Source: DATLGB01 sp037724045
GTDB lineage: Bacteria > Actinomycetota > Thermoleophilia > Solirubrobacterales > Solirubrobacteraceae
Assembly (NCBI GenBank): GCA_037724045.1
Contig: JBBJOW010000084.1
Coordinates: forward strand, 1 to 12,050
Direction of reading: 5' to 3'
DNA length: 12,050 nt
In this document: one piece after another, positions 6,311 through 12,050 of the stretch
How positions within the stretch are numbered: position 1 is the stretch's first letter
Layout: every line of letters starts with the position of its first letter
Notes under the pieces: model-generated
The model's database searches: none
What the model saw: the letters and a program-made list of their open reading frames with translations, nothing else
What the model was told of the DNA's origin: nothing
Program-made: the position numbers and the translations under genes

Positions 6311-6537
6311 GCGCCTCGCTCACCGTCCGCCAAGTACGCGCGAAGATCCTCCTCGACGAGATCCGCGCGAACCCCGAACGCGTCGACCACGTCGAGGACG
6401 TCGCGTTACTGCCCCGCCTCACCGGCTGGGCCCCGGCGATTCTCCAGGACGCCTTAGACGAGCTCGTCGACCGCGGAAGCCTCGTCGAGGCCGCAGACGG
6501 CCGATTGTGCGTCATCGGCTGGAGGGCGGGACGATGA
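6307..6537 (+). CDS. Small winged-helix-like protein
   Basis: This ORF encodes 76 residues. The ATGA overlap with the upstream stop fixes its start, and the next gene overlaps its stop the same way. The pattern is a helix (VRQVRAKILLDEIRAN), a second helical stretch with LTGWAPAILQDALDELVDRGSLVEA, then a strand-turn-strand DGRLCVIGW. This is the typical layout of a small winged helix-turn-helix domain, with LxxALDELVDRGSLVEA as recognition helix and wing. It may be a DNA-binding regulator or accessory replication factor. It is too short for catalysis, and I cannot assign a family. Confidence 0.65.
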   Translation: MSASLTVRQVRAKILLDEIRANPERVDHVEDVALLPRLTGWAPAILQDALDELVDRGSLVEAADGRLCVIGWRAGR

Positions 6538-7445
6538 CCGCCACAAGCACGGCAGGCCGGGACAAGCGCAGTCGTCCCGTCGGCTACGCGGAGTGGAGTC
6601 CGCGAGGCGCGACGCGCGAGGTGGTCGAGCAGATCCTCAGCGTCCTCGACGATCACCGCCAGTACTGGCCGATCACGCCGCGCCAGGTGCTCTACCGGCT
6701 CATGGGCAGAGGGCAGGCGACCAAGAAGGACGCCGAGCGGATCGGCGAGTACATCATCCGCGGACGCCGCTCCGGGCTCATCCCGTGGGAAGCGATCGGC
6801 GACGGACGGACCGACGCGGCGTTCCCGGTCGTGTGCGACGACCCGGAGGCGTTCTTCGCTGAGATGCGCCAGTCGGCGTCCGTCTACCGGCTCGACCGCC
6901 AAGACGGCCAGGAGGTCTACGTCGAGATGCTCGTCGAGGCAGCCGGCGCCGTCGAGCAGGTGTTTCGCACCACCGGCTACTACGGCGTGCCAGTGCTGAG
7001 CGGCAGCGGGTACGTGCCGATCACCGCGCTGCGCCAGATGGTGCTGCGCGCTGAGGACCGCGAGGTCCCGACGGTCATTCTCGTCGCCGGCGACTATGAC
7101 CCGGCAGGCTGGGACATCCGCGCAAGGGTGGCAAAGGACGTCGCCGCGTTCGCAGAAGGCCACGACGCCGACATCGTCGTCGAGACCATCGCGCTCACCG
7201 AACAGCAGGTCGACGAGCTCGGGCTGATCAAGGCCCCGGTCGACGCCAAGAAACGCAAGAAGTACCCGTGGTGGCCGCACGAATGGACGGTCGAACTCGA
7301 GGCGGTCTCCCCCGACGAGCTGGCTGCGATCGTCGTCGCAGCGATCGAGAACCTCACCGACGCGGACACCCGACAGGCAGTGATTAACCGGGAAACCCGG
7401 GAACGCGACGACCTCATGCGCCAGCTCAAGGACGGTGAGCGATGA
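6534..7445 (+). CDS. Topoisomerase VI A-type TOPRIM protein of a mobile element
   Basis: The product is 303 residues from the ATG at 6534, chosen because it overlaps the upstream stop (ATGA); an in-frame ATG at 6507 would add nine residues. The N-terminal part, ITPRQVLYRLMGRG at 47-60 and IIRGRRSGLIPWEAIGDGR at 74-92, is a signature I associate with uncharacterised TopoVI A/Spo11-like TOPRIM proteins of actinobacterial mobile elements. The TOPRIM core follows, with a glutamate in YVEMLVEAAG (E131 or E135) and the DxD motif GDYDPAG at 186-192. Relatives as I recall them have VEKxAL, so the lysine after the glutamate appears replaced by alanine. No TopoVI B-type ATPase is encoded nearby. It likely acts on DNA ends or replication intermediates, but the activity is unproven. 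Confidence 0.75.
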   Translation: MTATSTAGRDKRSRPVGYAEWSPRGATREVVEQILSVLDDHRQYWPITPRQVLYRLMGRGQATKKDAERIGEYIIRGRRSGLIPWEAIGDGRTDAAFPVVCDDPEAFFAEMRQSASVYRLDRQDGQEVYVEMLVEAAGAVEQVFRTTGYYGVPVLSGSGYVPITALRQMVLRAEDREVPTVILVAGDYDPAGWDIRARVAKDVAAFAEGHDADIVVETIALTEQQVDELGLIKAPVDAKKRKKYPWWPHEWTVELEAVSPDELAAIVVAAIENLTDADTRQAVINRETRERDDLMRQLKDGER

Positions 7446-8056
7446 GCGAGCCATGCGAGATCTGCGCGAGCGAGATCTGCGAGCGCACCTACCCGCTCAG
7501 CGGCACCATCTGCAACCCCTGCACCACTGAGGAGCAGGTAGTCGACCTCGCCGACTGGGCCGCCGCCTACACCGCCACCACTTACAAGCAGGAGCAGGAG
7601 GAGGATCAGGAGCAGGAGGAGGATCAGGCTTTTCCCTCGACGAGAGCAGTTCCTACTCCTGCTTGTAATGAGGACGCGCCCGAGCTTCGCCGCCTCGAAG
7701 ACGCGCACCGCGCCGGCAAGCTGCACCCGGTCGAGGTGCAGCTAGGCCCGATACCCGCGCACGCCGGCCTCGTCATGCGCGAGATCGCCGAGCACATGCA
7801 GCTCCGGATGGGTCTCCGGCTCGCCGTCGGCGACGACCGCCCCTTGCCCTACGCGGTCAGCGAAGCCGTGCGCGCGGGGATCGCGAAGGACGCGGCCACC
7901 GCGTCGAGGGCGATCGGCGCCCTCGTCCGGGCCGGCGTCATCGACCACGTCGGCAAGCTGCCCGCGCTCAAGCCCGGCCTGGACGGCACGAAGCTGTACG
8001 CGCCACCGCTACCCGCAGTACGAGCGCTCCCCTCGGCCGAGAGGCGGACAGCATGA
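7442..8056 (+). CDS. Zinc-ribbon and winged-helix DNA-binding protein, possible replication initiator
   Basis: This 204-residue ORF starts with the ATGA overlap to the TOPRIM gene. Residues 5-27 hold CEIC, C13 and CNPC, a likely zinc ribbon. Residues 49-62 are an acidic glutamine/glutamate linker made by an exact 18-base tandem repeat (EQEEDQ twice). Residues about 105-190 form a winged-helix domain: LPYAVSEAVRAGIAKDAATASRAIGALVRAGVIDHVG, then a beta-wing ending in GTKLYAPP. Similar C-terminal domains occur in replication or primase-associated proteins of actinobacterial phages and plasmids, so an origin-binding role is plausible but inferred. The linker DNA is also part of a large inverted repeat. 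The stop overlaps a possible 58-residue gene. Confidence 0.75.
   Translation: MSEPCEICASEICERTYPLSGTICNPCTTEEQVVDLADWAAAYTATTYKQEQEEDQEQEEDQAFPSTRAVPTPACNEDAPELRRLEDAHRAGKLHPVEVQLGPIPAHAGLVMREIAEHMQLRMGLRLAVGDDRPLPYAVSEAVRAGIAKDAATASRAIGALVRAGVIDHVGKLPALKPGLDGTKLYAPPLPAVRALPSAERRTA
7582..7668. repeat. Large inverted repeat within a coding region, candidate origin or protein-binding site
   Basis: TTACAAGCAGGAG (7582-7594) is matched perfectly by its reverse complement CTCCTGCTTGTAA (7656-7668). Allowing one mismatch the arms extend to 18 bases (7582-7599 and 7651-7668, 17 paired), with 51 bases between them. The arms are less GC-rich than the flanks and sit in the linker-encoding part of the zinc-ribbon/winged-helix gene. 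The space between them contains an 18-base tandem repeat. An arrangement of this length is unlikely by chance and resembles an origin, a regulatory hairpin or a recombination site. Confidence 0.7.
7592..7627 (+). repeat. Two exact copies of an 18-base tandem repeat
   Basis: The unit GAGCAGGAGGAGGATCAG occurs at 7592-7609 and again, identically, at 7610-7627. It keeps the reading frame and encodes EQEEDQ twice. The first copy overlaps the left arm of the surrounding inverted repeat. It could be an iteron-like site or simply slippage in a purine-rich stretch. Confidence 0.9.
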
Positions 8057-8229
8057 CCGGCCAGCTCCTCCCCGCCGAGGCCCGCCACGGGCTGGAGGCC
8101 GCGTTCCTACGGGTGCTACGAGACCGCAACCCCGGTCTCCACGTCCATCCCCTTCGGGACGACGACGACGCGGCCCGGGAGCGGCCCGCGTCCGCGGCTG
8201 ACACGGACATCGGCGAGGCCGCCGCGTAG
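8053..8229 (+). CDS. Possible 58-residue protein overlapping the integrase 3' end
   Basis: ATG 8053 overlaps the stop of the preceding gene as ATGA, the same coupling used throughout this operon, and the frame stays open to TAG at 8227-8229. The product starts MTGQLLPAEARHGLEAAFLRVL, an amphipathic helix-like segment, and then becomes Asp/Ala/Arg-rich. The last 114 bases are antisense to the integrase 3' end, which lowers confidence because composition there is set by the integrase. Codon choice in the first 20 codons is good. No family is recognised. Confidence 0.4.
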   Translation: MTGQLLPAEARHGLEAAFLRVLRDRNPGLHVHPLRDDDDAARERPASAADTDIGEAAA

Positions 8230-9516
8230 AACCATCCCAAGCTCCTCGGCGGTCAACGTCTCCCAGAGTTCGTCCGGGAGCACGACGACCGCCGAGGACG
8301 TGCTGGCCGCCAGATCCCGGAGCGCGGCCTGTGCCGTGTCCACCGCATCGACGCGGGCGGCCAGCGCCGCCTCGTAGCGCCCGAGGCGGCGTAGGGCTCC
8401 GGCGGCCGTTGCGTCGCCAATGAACGCGTCCAGCTCTGCCTCAGCCTCCTGCAACGCCTCCTCGGCCTTGTCCACGTCGGGCGCGGCGTCGCCCACCGCG
8501 AAGCCGCCATGCGCCCAAGCGGCCCGCAGCGTGTCAGTCACGAACGTCTCGAGCGTCCCGGCGGTCGTGACCACGGGCGCCGGGCACCGCTCCGTCTTGC
8601 GATGGGTCTGCGACGCCGCGCACCGGTACATCCGTCGCGCATCCGGTCCGCCGCGGGATCCGACCAGCGGGCCGCCGCAGGCCGCGCACGTCGCCAGGCC
8701 GGACAGCGGGAAGGTCGCCTTCGGCTTGCGGCGCTTCGCTGCGCCCGTCGGCTGCGCCGCCTCCCACACCGAACGGGAGACGAGCGCAAGCTCATCGAAT
8801 CGCTGCACGAGGTCGCCGTACCGGACCTCGCCGAGGTACTGGCGGTTGGCCAGGAGGCGCGTGACCGTGAAGCGCGTCCACGTCCGGCCCTTCACGTTGG
8901 CCTTGAGGCGAGAGACGGCGGCGTCCACGCCGTCCCGGGAGGCCGCCATGAAGGCGGCCCGTAGCTCCTCGGCCTCCTCCTCGTCGACTTCCAACGTGCC
9001 GTCCTGGAGTCGGCGATAGCCGTACGGCGTCGGGCCGATCTTCGCCCCGCGCTCGATCGCACGCGCCTTCGCCACCTGCCAGCCCGACTTGGTGTTGTCC
9101 AGCTCCAGCGTCGCGACCGCGAGGAGGATGGTCAGGATGAAGCGGCCGAAGGGGCCGGTCGGGTCGATGTCCTCCTCGATGAAGGCGAGATGGGCGCCGT
9201 GCGCATCTATGATCTTCACGTCCTCCAGTGCCTCGGCCACGTTGCGCGCGAAGCGGTTGAGTCGCCAGCAGGCGATGCCCTCCGTCTCCCTGGCCTGCAC
9301 CCGGGCCATCGCGGCGCGCAGCCCGGGGCGGTCCTGAGACCCGCCGGACTGGTCTTCGTCCTCGTGCCACGCGGCGATGGTGACCCCGCGGTAGTCGGCC
9401 CACCGTTGGATAGCCTCACGCTGGACGCGCGGGGAGATGTAGCCCGGACCCTCGCGCCCCATTCGCCGGGAGACCCGGATGTAGCCGTCCATCGTGGCCG
9501 GTGCGGATGCGCTCAT
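8116..9516 (-). CDS. int: Large serine integrase (site-specific recombinase)
   Basis: This 466-residue enzyme integrates and excises the element by double-strand breaks at att sites. The N-terminal resolvase domain shows the catalytic serine in YIRVSRRMG (S16) and the arginine-rich WRLNRFARNV segment. The long helix region has PFGRFILTILLAVATLEL, and the recombinase domain includes KIGPTPYGYRRL. A zinc ribbon follows (CAACGGP, then YRCAAS and RCPAP), with a coiled-coil-like stretch (VDKAEEALQEAEAELDAF) near the C-terminus. All parts expected of a functional large serine recombinase are present and no frameshift is seen. Start choice: ATG 9516 has no Shine-Dalgarno sequence but a promoter-like TAGCCT six bases upstream; M9 is an alternative. 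It is divergent from efp, with only 19 bases between the two start codons. Confidence 0.95.
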   Translation of the reverse strand: MSASAPATMDGYIRVSRRMGREGPGYISPRVQREAIQRWADYRGVTIAAWHEDEDQSGGSQDRPGLRAAMARVQARETEGIACWRLNRFARNVAEALEDVKIIDAHGAHLAFIEEDIDPTGPFGRFILTILLAVATLELDNTKSGWQVAKARAIERGAKIGPTPYGYRRLQDGTLEVDEEEAEELRAAFMAASRDGVDAAVSRLKANVKGRTWTRFTVTRLLANRQYLGEVRYGDLVQRFDELALVSRSVWEAAQPTGAAKRRKPKATFPLSGLATCAACGGPLVGSRGGPDARRMYRCAASQTHRKTERCPAPVVTTAGTLETFVTDTLRAAWAHGGFAVGDAAPDVDKAEEALQEAEAELDAFIGDATAAGALRRLGRYEAALAARVDAVDTAQAALRDLAASTSSAVVVLPDELWETLTAEELGMVLRGGLADVRVSRGRGPLPGRVVVVPKGMDVETGVAVS

Positions 9517-9520
9517 GCGC

Positions 9521-9538
9521 GGAGGCTAACTCGTTGTG
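9521..9538 (+). promoter_or_regulatory. Element-derived ribosome binding site in front of efp
   Basis: GGAGG (9521-9525) lies ten bases before GTG 9536 and sixteen before GTG 9542, which favours the first as the efp start. These bases lie between the integrase start codon and the first efp codon, so they appear to belong to the element. They also overlap the integrase -10 candidate on the other strand. Confidence 0.5.
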
Positions 9539-9551
9539 TACGTGAACACAA
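9523..9551 (-). promoter_or_regulatory. Candidate leaderless integrase promoter spanning the element-chromosome junction
   Basis: On the minus strand, TTGTGT (9546-9551) and TAGCCT (9523-9528) are 17 bases apart, and the -10 ends six bases before the integrase ATG. This TANNNT-N6-ATG layout suits leaderless transcription and explains the absent ribosome binding site. The -35 match is weak (three of six). The -35 lies on the efp side of the presumed junction, so promoter strength may differ between integrated and excised states. Confidence 0.35.
9534..9551. other. Candidate attachment-site core at the integrase-efp junction
   Basis: TTGTGT (9534-9539) and ACACAA (9546-9551) form a perfect 6-base inverted repeat around a 6-base centre; the central two bases, 9542-9543, are GT. 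Serine integrases recombine at a dinucleotide within imperfect dyad symmetry, and this is where integrase flanking DNA gives way to efp coding sequence. The other attachment site is outside the window, so the core cannot be confirmed by comparison. Confidence 0.4.
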
Positions 9552-10099
9552 ACCAGCTCAAGAACGGCAATCACATCGAAGTGGACGGCACCATCTTCAA
9601 GGTGGTGGAGTTCCAGCACGTCAAGCCCGGCAAGGGTCCGGCGTTCGTCCGCACGAAGCTGCGCCGCACCACCGACGGCAACCTGATCGACAAGACGTTC
9701 CGGGCGGGGGAGAAGTTCCGGTCGGTGCGCACGGAGGCGCGCAAGATGACCTTCCTGTACTCCGACGGCACCGACGCGCACTTCATGGACTCCGCGAGCT
9801 ACGAGCAGTCCGCGATTCCCCAGAGCGCGCTGGCCGACAAGCTGCGCTGGACCAAGCCGAACACGCCCGTCGACCTGCTGTTCATCGACGAGCAGCCAGC
9901 CGACATCCAGCTGCCGTCCTCCGTCGAGCTCGAGATCACCCACACCGAGCCGGGCGTCCGCGGCGACACGGCATCCGGCGGCGGCGACAAGCCGGCCACC
10001 GTGGAGACGGGCGCGGAGATCAAGGTGCCGCTGTTCGTCAATATCGGCGATCGCGTGAAGGTGCAGACCGACACCGGCGAGTACATGTCGCGGGCGTAA
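9536..10099 (+). CDS. efp: Translation elongation factor P
   Basis: EF-P binds between the P and E sites of the ribosome and relieves stalling at polyproline. The 187-residue product shows the KOW-like N-domain (TNQLKNGNHIEVDGTIFKVVEFQ), the tip loop KPGKGPAF with K33, the OB-fold middle domain, and the C-terminal signature VPLFVNIGDRVKVQTDTGEYMSR. The PGKGP loop is the actinobacterial subtype known to work without lysine modification. The start is GTG 9536 by ribosome binding site spacing; GTG 9542 would give the N-terminus MNTNQLKNG and is also plausible. The element lies immediately upstream, so the original promoter region has been displaced. nusB follows after 11 bases. Confidence 0.96.
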   Translation: MYVNTNQLKNGNHIEVDGTIFKVVEFQHVKPGKGPAFVRTKLRRTTDGNLIDKTFRAGEKFRSVRTEARKMTFLYSDGTDAHFMDSASYEQSAIPQSALADKLRWTKPNTPVDLLFIDEQPADIQLPSSVELEITHTEPGVRGDTASGGGDKPATVETGAEIKVPLFVNIGDRVKVQTDTGEYMSRA

Positions 10100-10104
10100 G
10101 CCCG
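10091..10104 (+). other. Short hairpin holding the efp stop codon
   Basis: CGGGC and GCCCG pair perfectly around a GTAA loop of the stable GNRA type, with the TAA stop of efp partly in the loop. No T-tract follows, so it is not a terminator. It could limit ribosome or nuclease passage between efp and nusB, or be incidental in GC-rich DNA. Confidence 0.3.
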
Positions 10105-10110
10105 ACCGCC

Positions 10111-10527
10111 TTGTCGCGCCGCACCGACCAGCGCCGCGCCGCGGTCTTCGCGCTCTACCAGCACGACCTGACCGGGCGCGAGCTCGGGGACCTGTTCGAG
10201 CCCGCGGCGCCGACCTTCACGCGCGCGCTCGCCTACGCGGCCGCCGACTACGCCGAGGACCTCGACGCGCTCATCGAGCGCCACGCCAAGGGCTGGACGG
10301 TCGACCGGATCGCCCCGTTGGAGAAGGCGATCATGCGCGTGGCCCTGCTGGAGATCGTGCACCCGGACGCCGCGCCGGGCGACACGCCGATCCCTCCGGA
10401 GGGGGCGATCGACGAGGCCGTCGAGCTGGCCAAGGAGTACTGCGGCGCCGACACGCCGGGCTTCGTCAACGGCATCCTGGCGGCGGTCCTGCGCGGCCGC
10501 CTCGCCGACCGGGACGCCCATGAGTGA
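10111..10527 (+). CDS. nusB: Transcription antitermination factor NusB
   Basis: NusB joins NusE (S10) on boxA RNA to assemble the rRNA antitermination complex. The 138-residue product has the expected all-helical pattern: SRRTDQRRAAVFALYQHDLTG at the N-terminus, RIAPLEKAIMRVALLEI in the middle, and IDEAVELAKEYCGADTPGFVNGIL near the C-terminus, the most conserved NusB segment. The start is TTG 10111, the only near-cognate start giving the standard length; the frame is open far upstream only as antisense of the integrase. There is no clear Shine-Dalgarno sequence, so it may depend on ribosomes finishing efp 11 bases earlier. Its end overlaps xseB by 8 bases. Confidence 0.93.
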   Translation: MSRRTDQRRAAVFALYQHDLTGRELGDLFEPAAPTFTRALAYAAADYAEDLDALIERHAKGWTVDRIAPLEKAIMRVALLEIVHPDAAPGDTPIPPEGAIDEAVELAKEYCGADTPGFVNGILAAVLRGRLADRDAHE

Positions 10528-10759
10528 GCCGGGCAGCCCGCCTCCGCACGACGCGGCGGCCCTCGAGCGCCTCGTCGTCGGCCTCGAGGAGGCGGCGGGT
10601 CGCCTGCGCGAGGGTGACCTGAGTCCCGAGGCCGCCGCCGATCTGGTCGAGCAGTGCGCGCAAACCGCGGCGCGGGCGTCGGCCGAGCTCGAGCGCCTCG
10701 TCCGGGCCGCTGCCTCGGAGCGCACCTCGACACCGCCCGCGCAGGACCAGCTGCTCTGA
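10520..10759 (+). CDS. xseB: Probable exodeoxyribonuclease VII small subunit
   Basis: The 79-residue product has a helical-hairpin pattern typical of XseB: ALERLVVGLEEAAGRLREGDLSPEAAADLVEQC followed by a second long helix, ARASAELERLV. In the family the motif LExxxxxLExGxLSLEE is equivalent. XseB binds the large subunit XseA to form the single-strand-specific exonuclease VII. Its position between nusB and ispA matches many bacterial operons. No xseA is adjacent, so the large subunit must be encoded elsewhere. The start overlaps nusB by 8 bases and the stop shares one base with the ispA start. A different small coiled-coil protein is possible but less likely. Confidence 0.75.
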   Translation: MSEPGSPPPHDAAALERLVVGLEEAAGRLREGDLSPEAAADLVEQCAQTAARASAELERLVRAAASERTSTPPAQDQLL

Positions 10760-11631
10760 TGGCCTATCCCGACGCGCTGCGCGAGCGCGCCGACGCGTAC
10801 CTGGGCCAGATGCGGTTCTCCGACGACGCCATCACCTCCGGCCTGGAGGAGGCGATGCGCTACTCGCTGCTGGCCGGCGGCAAGCGCATCCGGCCCGTGC
10901 TCGCGCTGGCCACCGCCCGCGCCATCCGCCGCGACGAGGCGGAGTTCCTGCCCTTCGCCGCGGCGGTCGAGCTCATCCACACCTACTCCCTGATCCACGA
11001 CGACCTCCCGGCCATGGACGACGACGACCTGCGCCGCGGCCGCCCGACCTGCCACGTCGCCTTCGGGGAGGACGTCGCGATCCTCGCGGGCGACGGGCTC
11101 TACGCCGAGGCCTTCCATCACGTGCTGACCGCGCAGGCCGGTGAGCCGATCGCGATCCTGCGGGCGATGCGCGAGCTCGCCGCGGCCACGGGCGTCAACG
11201 GGATGGTCGGCGGTCAGTACCTCGACGTGCACGAGGCGGCGCCCCCGGGCGCGGACGGGCTGCGCCGCCTGCACGCGCTCAAGACGGGGCGGCTCATCGG
11301 TGCCTCCGTGGAGTGCGTACTCCTTCTATCCGGTCACGACGAAGCTGCGACAATGGCCTACCGGCGCTACGCCAGCGAGCTGGGTGTCCTCTTCCAGATC
11401 GTCGACGACATCCTCGACGTGACGGGAAGTGCGGACACGCTGGGTAAGCCGCAGGGATCCGACGAGCGCCACGGCAAGCGCACCTACGTCTCGGAGTTCG
11501 GCCTGGACGGCGCACGCAGCCTGGCCGCCGAGTCCGTGGCCAACGCGAGAGCCGCGTTGTCCGAGGCCGCACCACACGGCGCATCCGAACTCGAGCAGAT
11601 CACGCACTTCATCTACACCAGGACGAACTAG
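10759..11631 (+). CDS. ispA: Farnesyl/geranylgeranyl diphosphate synthase (IspA type)
   Basis: The enzyme condenses isopentenyl diphosphate with allylic diphosphates to make C15 or longer prenyl diphosphates. The 290-residue product has GGKRIRP at 40-46, the first aspartate-rich motif DDLPAMDDDDLRRGRP at 81-96, the KTGRLIGAS lid-proximal segment at 175-183, and the second aspartate-rich motif QIVDDILDVTG at 213-223. The first motif has the two-residue insertion of bacterial type II FPP synthases and a tyrosine five residues before it (YSLIHDD), as in E. coli IspA, which predicts C15 product length. The start overlaps the xseB stop (TGATG). dxs follows by 16 bases, so the first MEP-pathway step and prenyl elongation are co-expressed. 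Confidence 0.95.
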   Translation: MAYPDALRERADAYLGQMRFSDDAITSGLEEAMRYSLLAGGKRIRPVLALATARAIRRDEAEFLPFAAAVELIHTYSLIHDDLPAMDDDDLRRGRPTCHVAFGEDVAILAGDGLYAEAFHHVLTAQAGEPIAILRAMRELAAATGVNGMVGGQYLDVHEAAPPGADGLRRLHALKTGRLIGASVECVLLLSGHDEAATMAYRRYASELGVLFQIVDDILDVTGSADTLGKPQGSDERHGKRTYVSEFGLDGARSLAAESVANARAALSEAAPHGASELEQITHFIYTRTN

Positions 11632-11647
11632 CAGCCCGGAGCACCCC

Positions 11648-12050
11648 ATGACCCGCATCCTCGACCGCATCGACCGCCCCCAGGACCTCCACCCGCTCTC
11701 CGAAGAGGAGCTCGGGCGGGTCGCCCAGGAGGTGCGCGAGCACATCATCGACACCGTCGGGGAGATCGGCGGCCACTTCGGCGCGAACCTCGGGACCACC
11801 GAGCTCGCCGTGGCGCTGCACTCGCTCATGGACTCCCCGCGCGACAAGATCCTCTGGGACGTCGGCCACCAGGCCTATCCGCACAAGATCCTCACGGGCC
11901 GCCGCGACGCGCTGCCGACGATCCGCAAGTACGGCGGCCTGGCGCCATTCTGCGCGCGCTCTGAGTCCGAGCACGACATCATGGGCGCCGGCCACGCCTC
12001 CACGTCGATCGGCTACGCCGTCGGCCTGAAGGAGGGCATGCGGCTGAAGG
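11648..12050 (+). CDS. dxs: 1-deoxy-D-xylulose-5-phosphate synthase, N-terminal part
   Basis: DXS makes deoxyxylulose phosphate from pyruvate and glyceraldehyde 3-phosphate using thiamine diphosphate, the entry step of the MEP isoprenoid pathway. The 134 visible residues match the N-terminus: DLHPLSEEELGRVAQEVREHI, GGHFGANLGTTELAVALH with the conserved histidine, and the signature ILWDVGHQAYPHKILTGRR, then SEHDIMGAGHASTSI. GGAG at 11638-11641 lies six bases before the ATG. The window ends within the gene, so the rest cannot be checked. Pairing with ispA links precursor supply to prenyl chain formation. Confidence 0.96.
   Translation, partial: MTRILDRIDRPQDLHPLSEEELGRVAQEVREHIIDTVGEIGGHFGANLGTTELAVALHSLMDSPRDKILWDVGHQAYPHKILTGRRDALPTIRKYGGLAPFCARSESEHDIMGAGHASTSIGYAVGLKEGMRLK

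Larger units (their letters stand above)
1..9542. mobile_element. Integrated phage-like element, possible capsid-forming satellite (left end outside window)
   Basis: A large serine integrase lies at the right end, 19 bases from the start of efp. To its left are HK97-type packaging and head genes (small and large terminase, HNH nuclease, portal, protease-capsid fusion) and a short operon of DNA-binding or replication-like proteins. No tail, adaptor or lysis gene is visible. This gene content resembles capsid-forming phage-inducible islands, which build their own capsid and borrow a helper tail. That classification is inferred from content. The left boundary and attL are not in the window, so missing phage genes could lie there. 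The right boundary is placed near 9,542 because efp coding sequence begins there. Integration next to a core translation gene by a serine integrase is directly visible. Confidence 0.85.

Noticed and set aside
7387..7402. CCGGGAAACCCGG hairpin near the end of the TOPRIM gene
   Set aside because: It is a short stem in coding sequence with no T-tract; expected by chance in GC-rich DNA.
6111..7454. Minus-strand open frame of about 447 codons opposite the TOPRIM gene
   Set aside because: It is an antisense frame to well-supported coupled genes, with Arg/Asp/Val-rich composition typical of reverse-strand high-GC shadows.
9799..11274. Minus-strand open frame of about 491 codons opposite efp-nusB-xseB-ispA
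   Set aside because: It runs antisense across four recognisable conserved genes and has no domain of its own.

Overview
The window is high-GC actinobacterial DNA. It splits into a phage-like integrated element (from the left edge to about 9,540) and a chromosomal housekeeping operon (about 9,540 to the right edge). The EF-P tip sequence PGKGP, the high GC content and the gene order efp-nusB-xseB-ispA-dxs point to an actinobacterium. A deep-branching lineage such as Thermoleophilia/Solirubrobacterales is my guess from gene order, not something I can prove here.

Element, left to right. First come the 3' end of an unidentified gene and a small zinc-ribbon protein, both on the plus strand. On the minus strand follows a packaging unit in the order P27-type small terminase, large terminase, HNH endonuclease. 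Divergent from it on the plus strand is a head unit: HK97-type portal, then a single ORF fusing an S78-type prohead protease to an HK97-fold major capsid protein, then a 67-residue protein. That unit ends in a structured intergenic stretch with a strong intrinsic terminator. Next is a tightly coupled plus-strand operon of four genes, possibly five: an unknown protein, a small winged-helix-like protein, a topoisomerase VI A-type TOPRIM protein, and a zinc-ribbon/winged-helix protein that carries an internal inverted and tandem repeat. A convergent large serine integrase closes the element, and its 5' end abuts efp.

No head-tail adaptor, tail, baseplate, holin or lysin gene is visible in about 9.5 kb. 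A genome that can make and fill a capsid but shows no tail genes resembles capsid-forming phage satellites (cf-PICI type). The left end lies outside the window, so a normal prophage with its tail genes further left, or a decayed prophage, remain possible.

Chromosome. efp, nusB, xseB, ispA and the start of dxs run on the plus strand with overlaps or gaps of at most 16 bases, consistent with one transcript. The element sits exactly at the efp start codon, so the sequence upstream of efp, including its ribosome binding site, appears to be supplied by the element.
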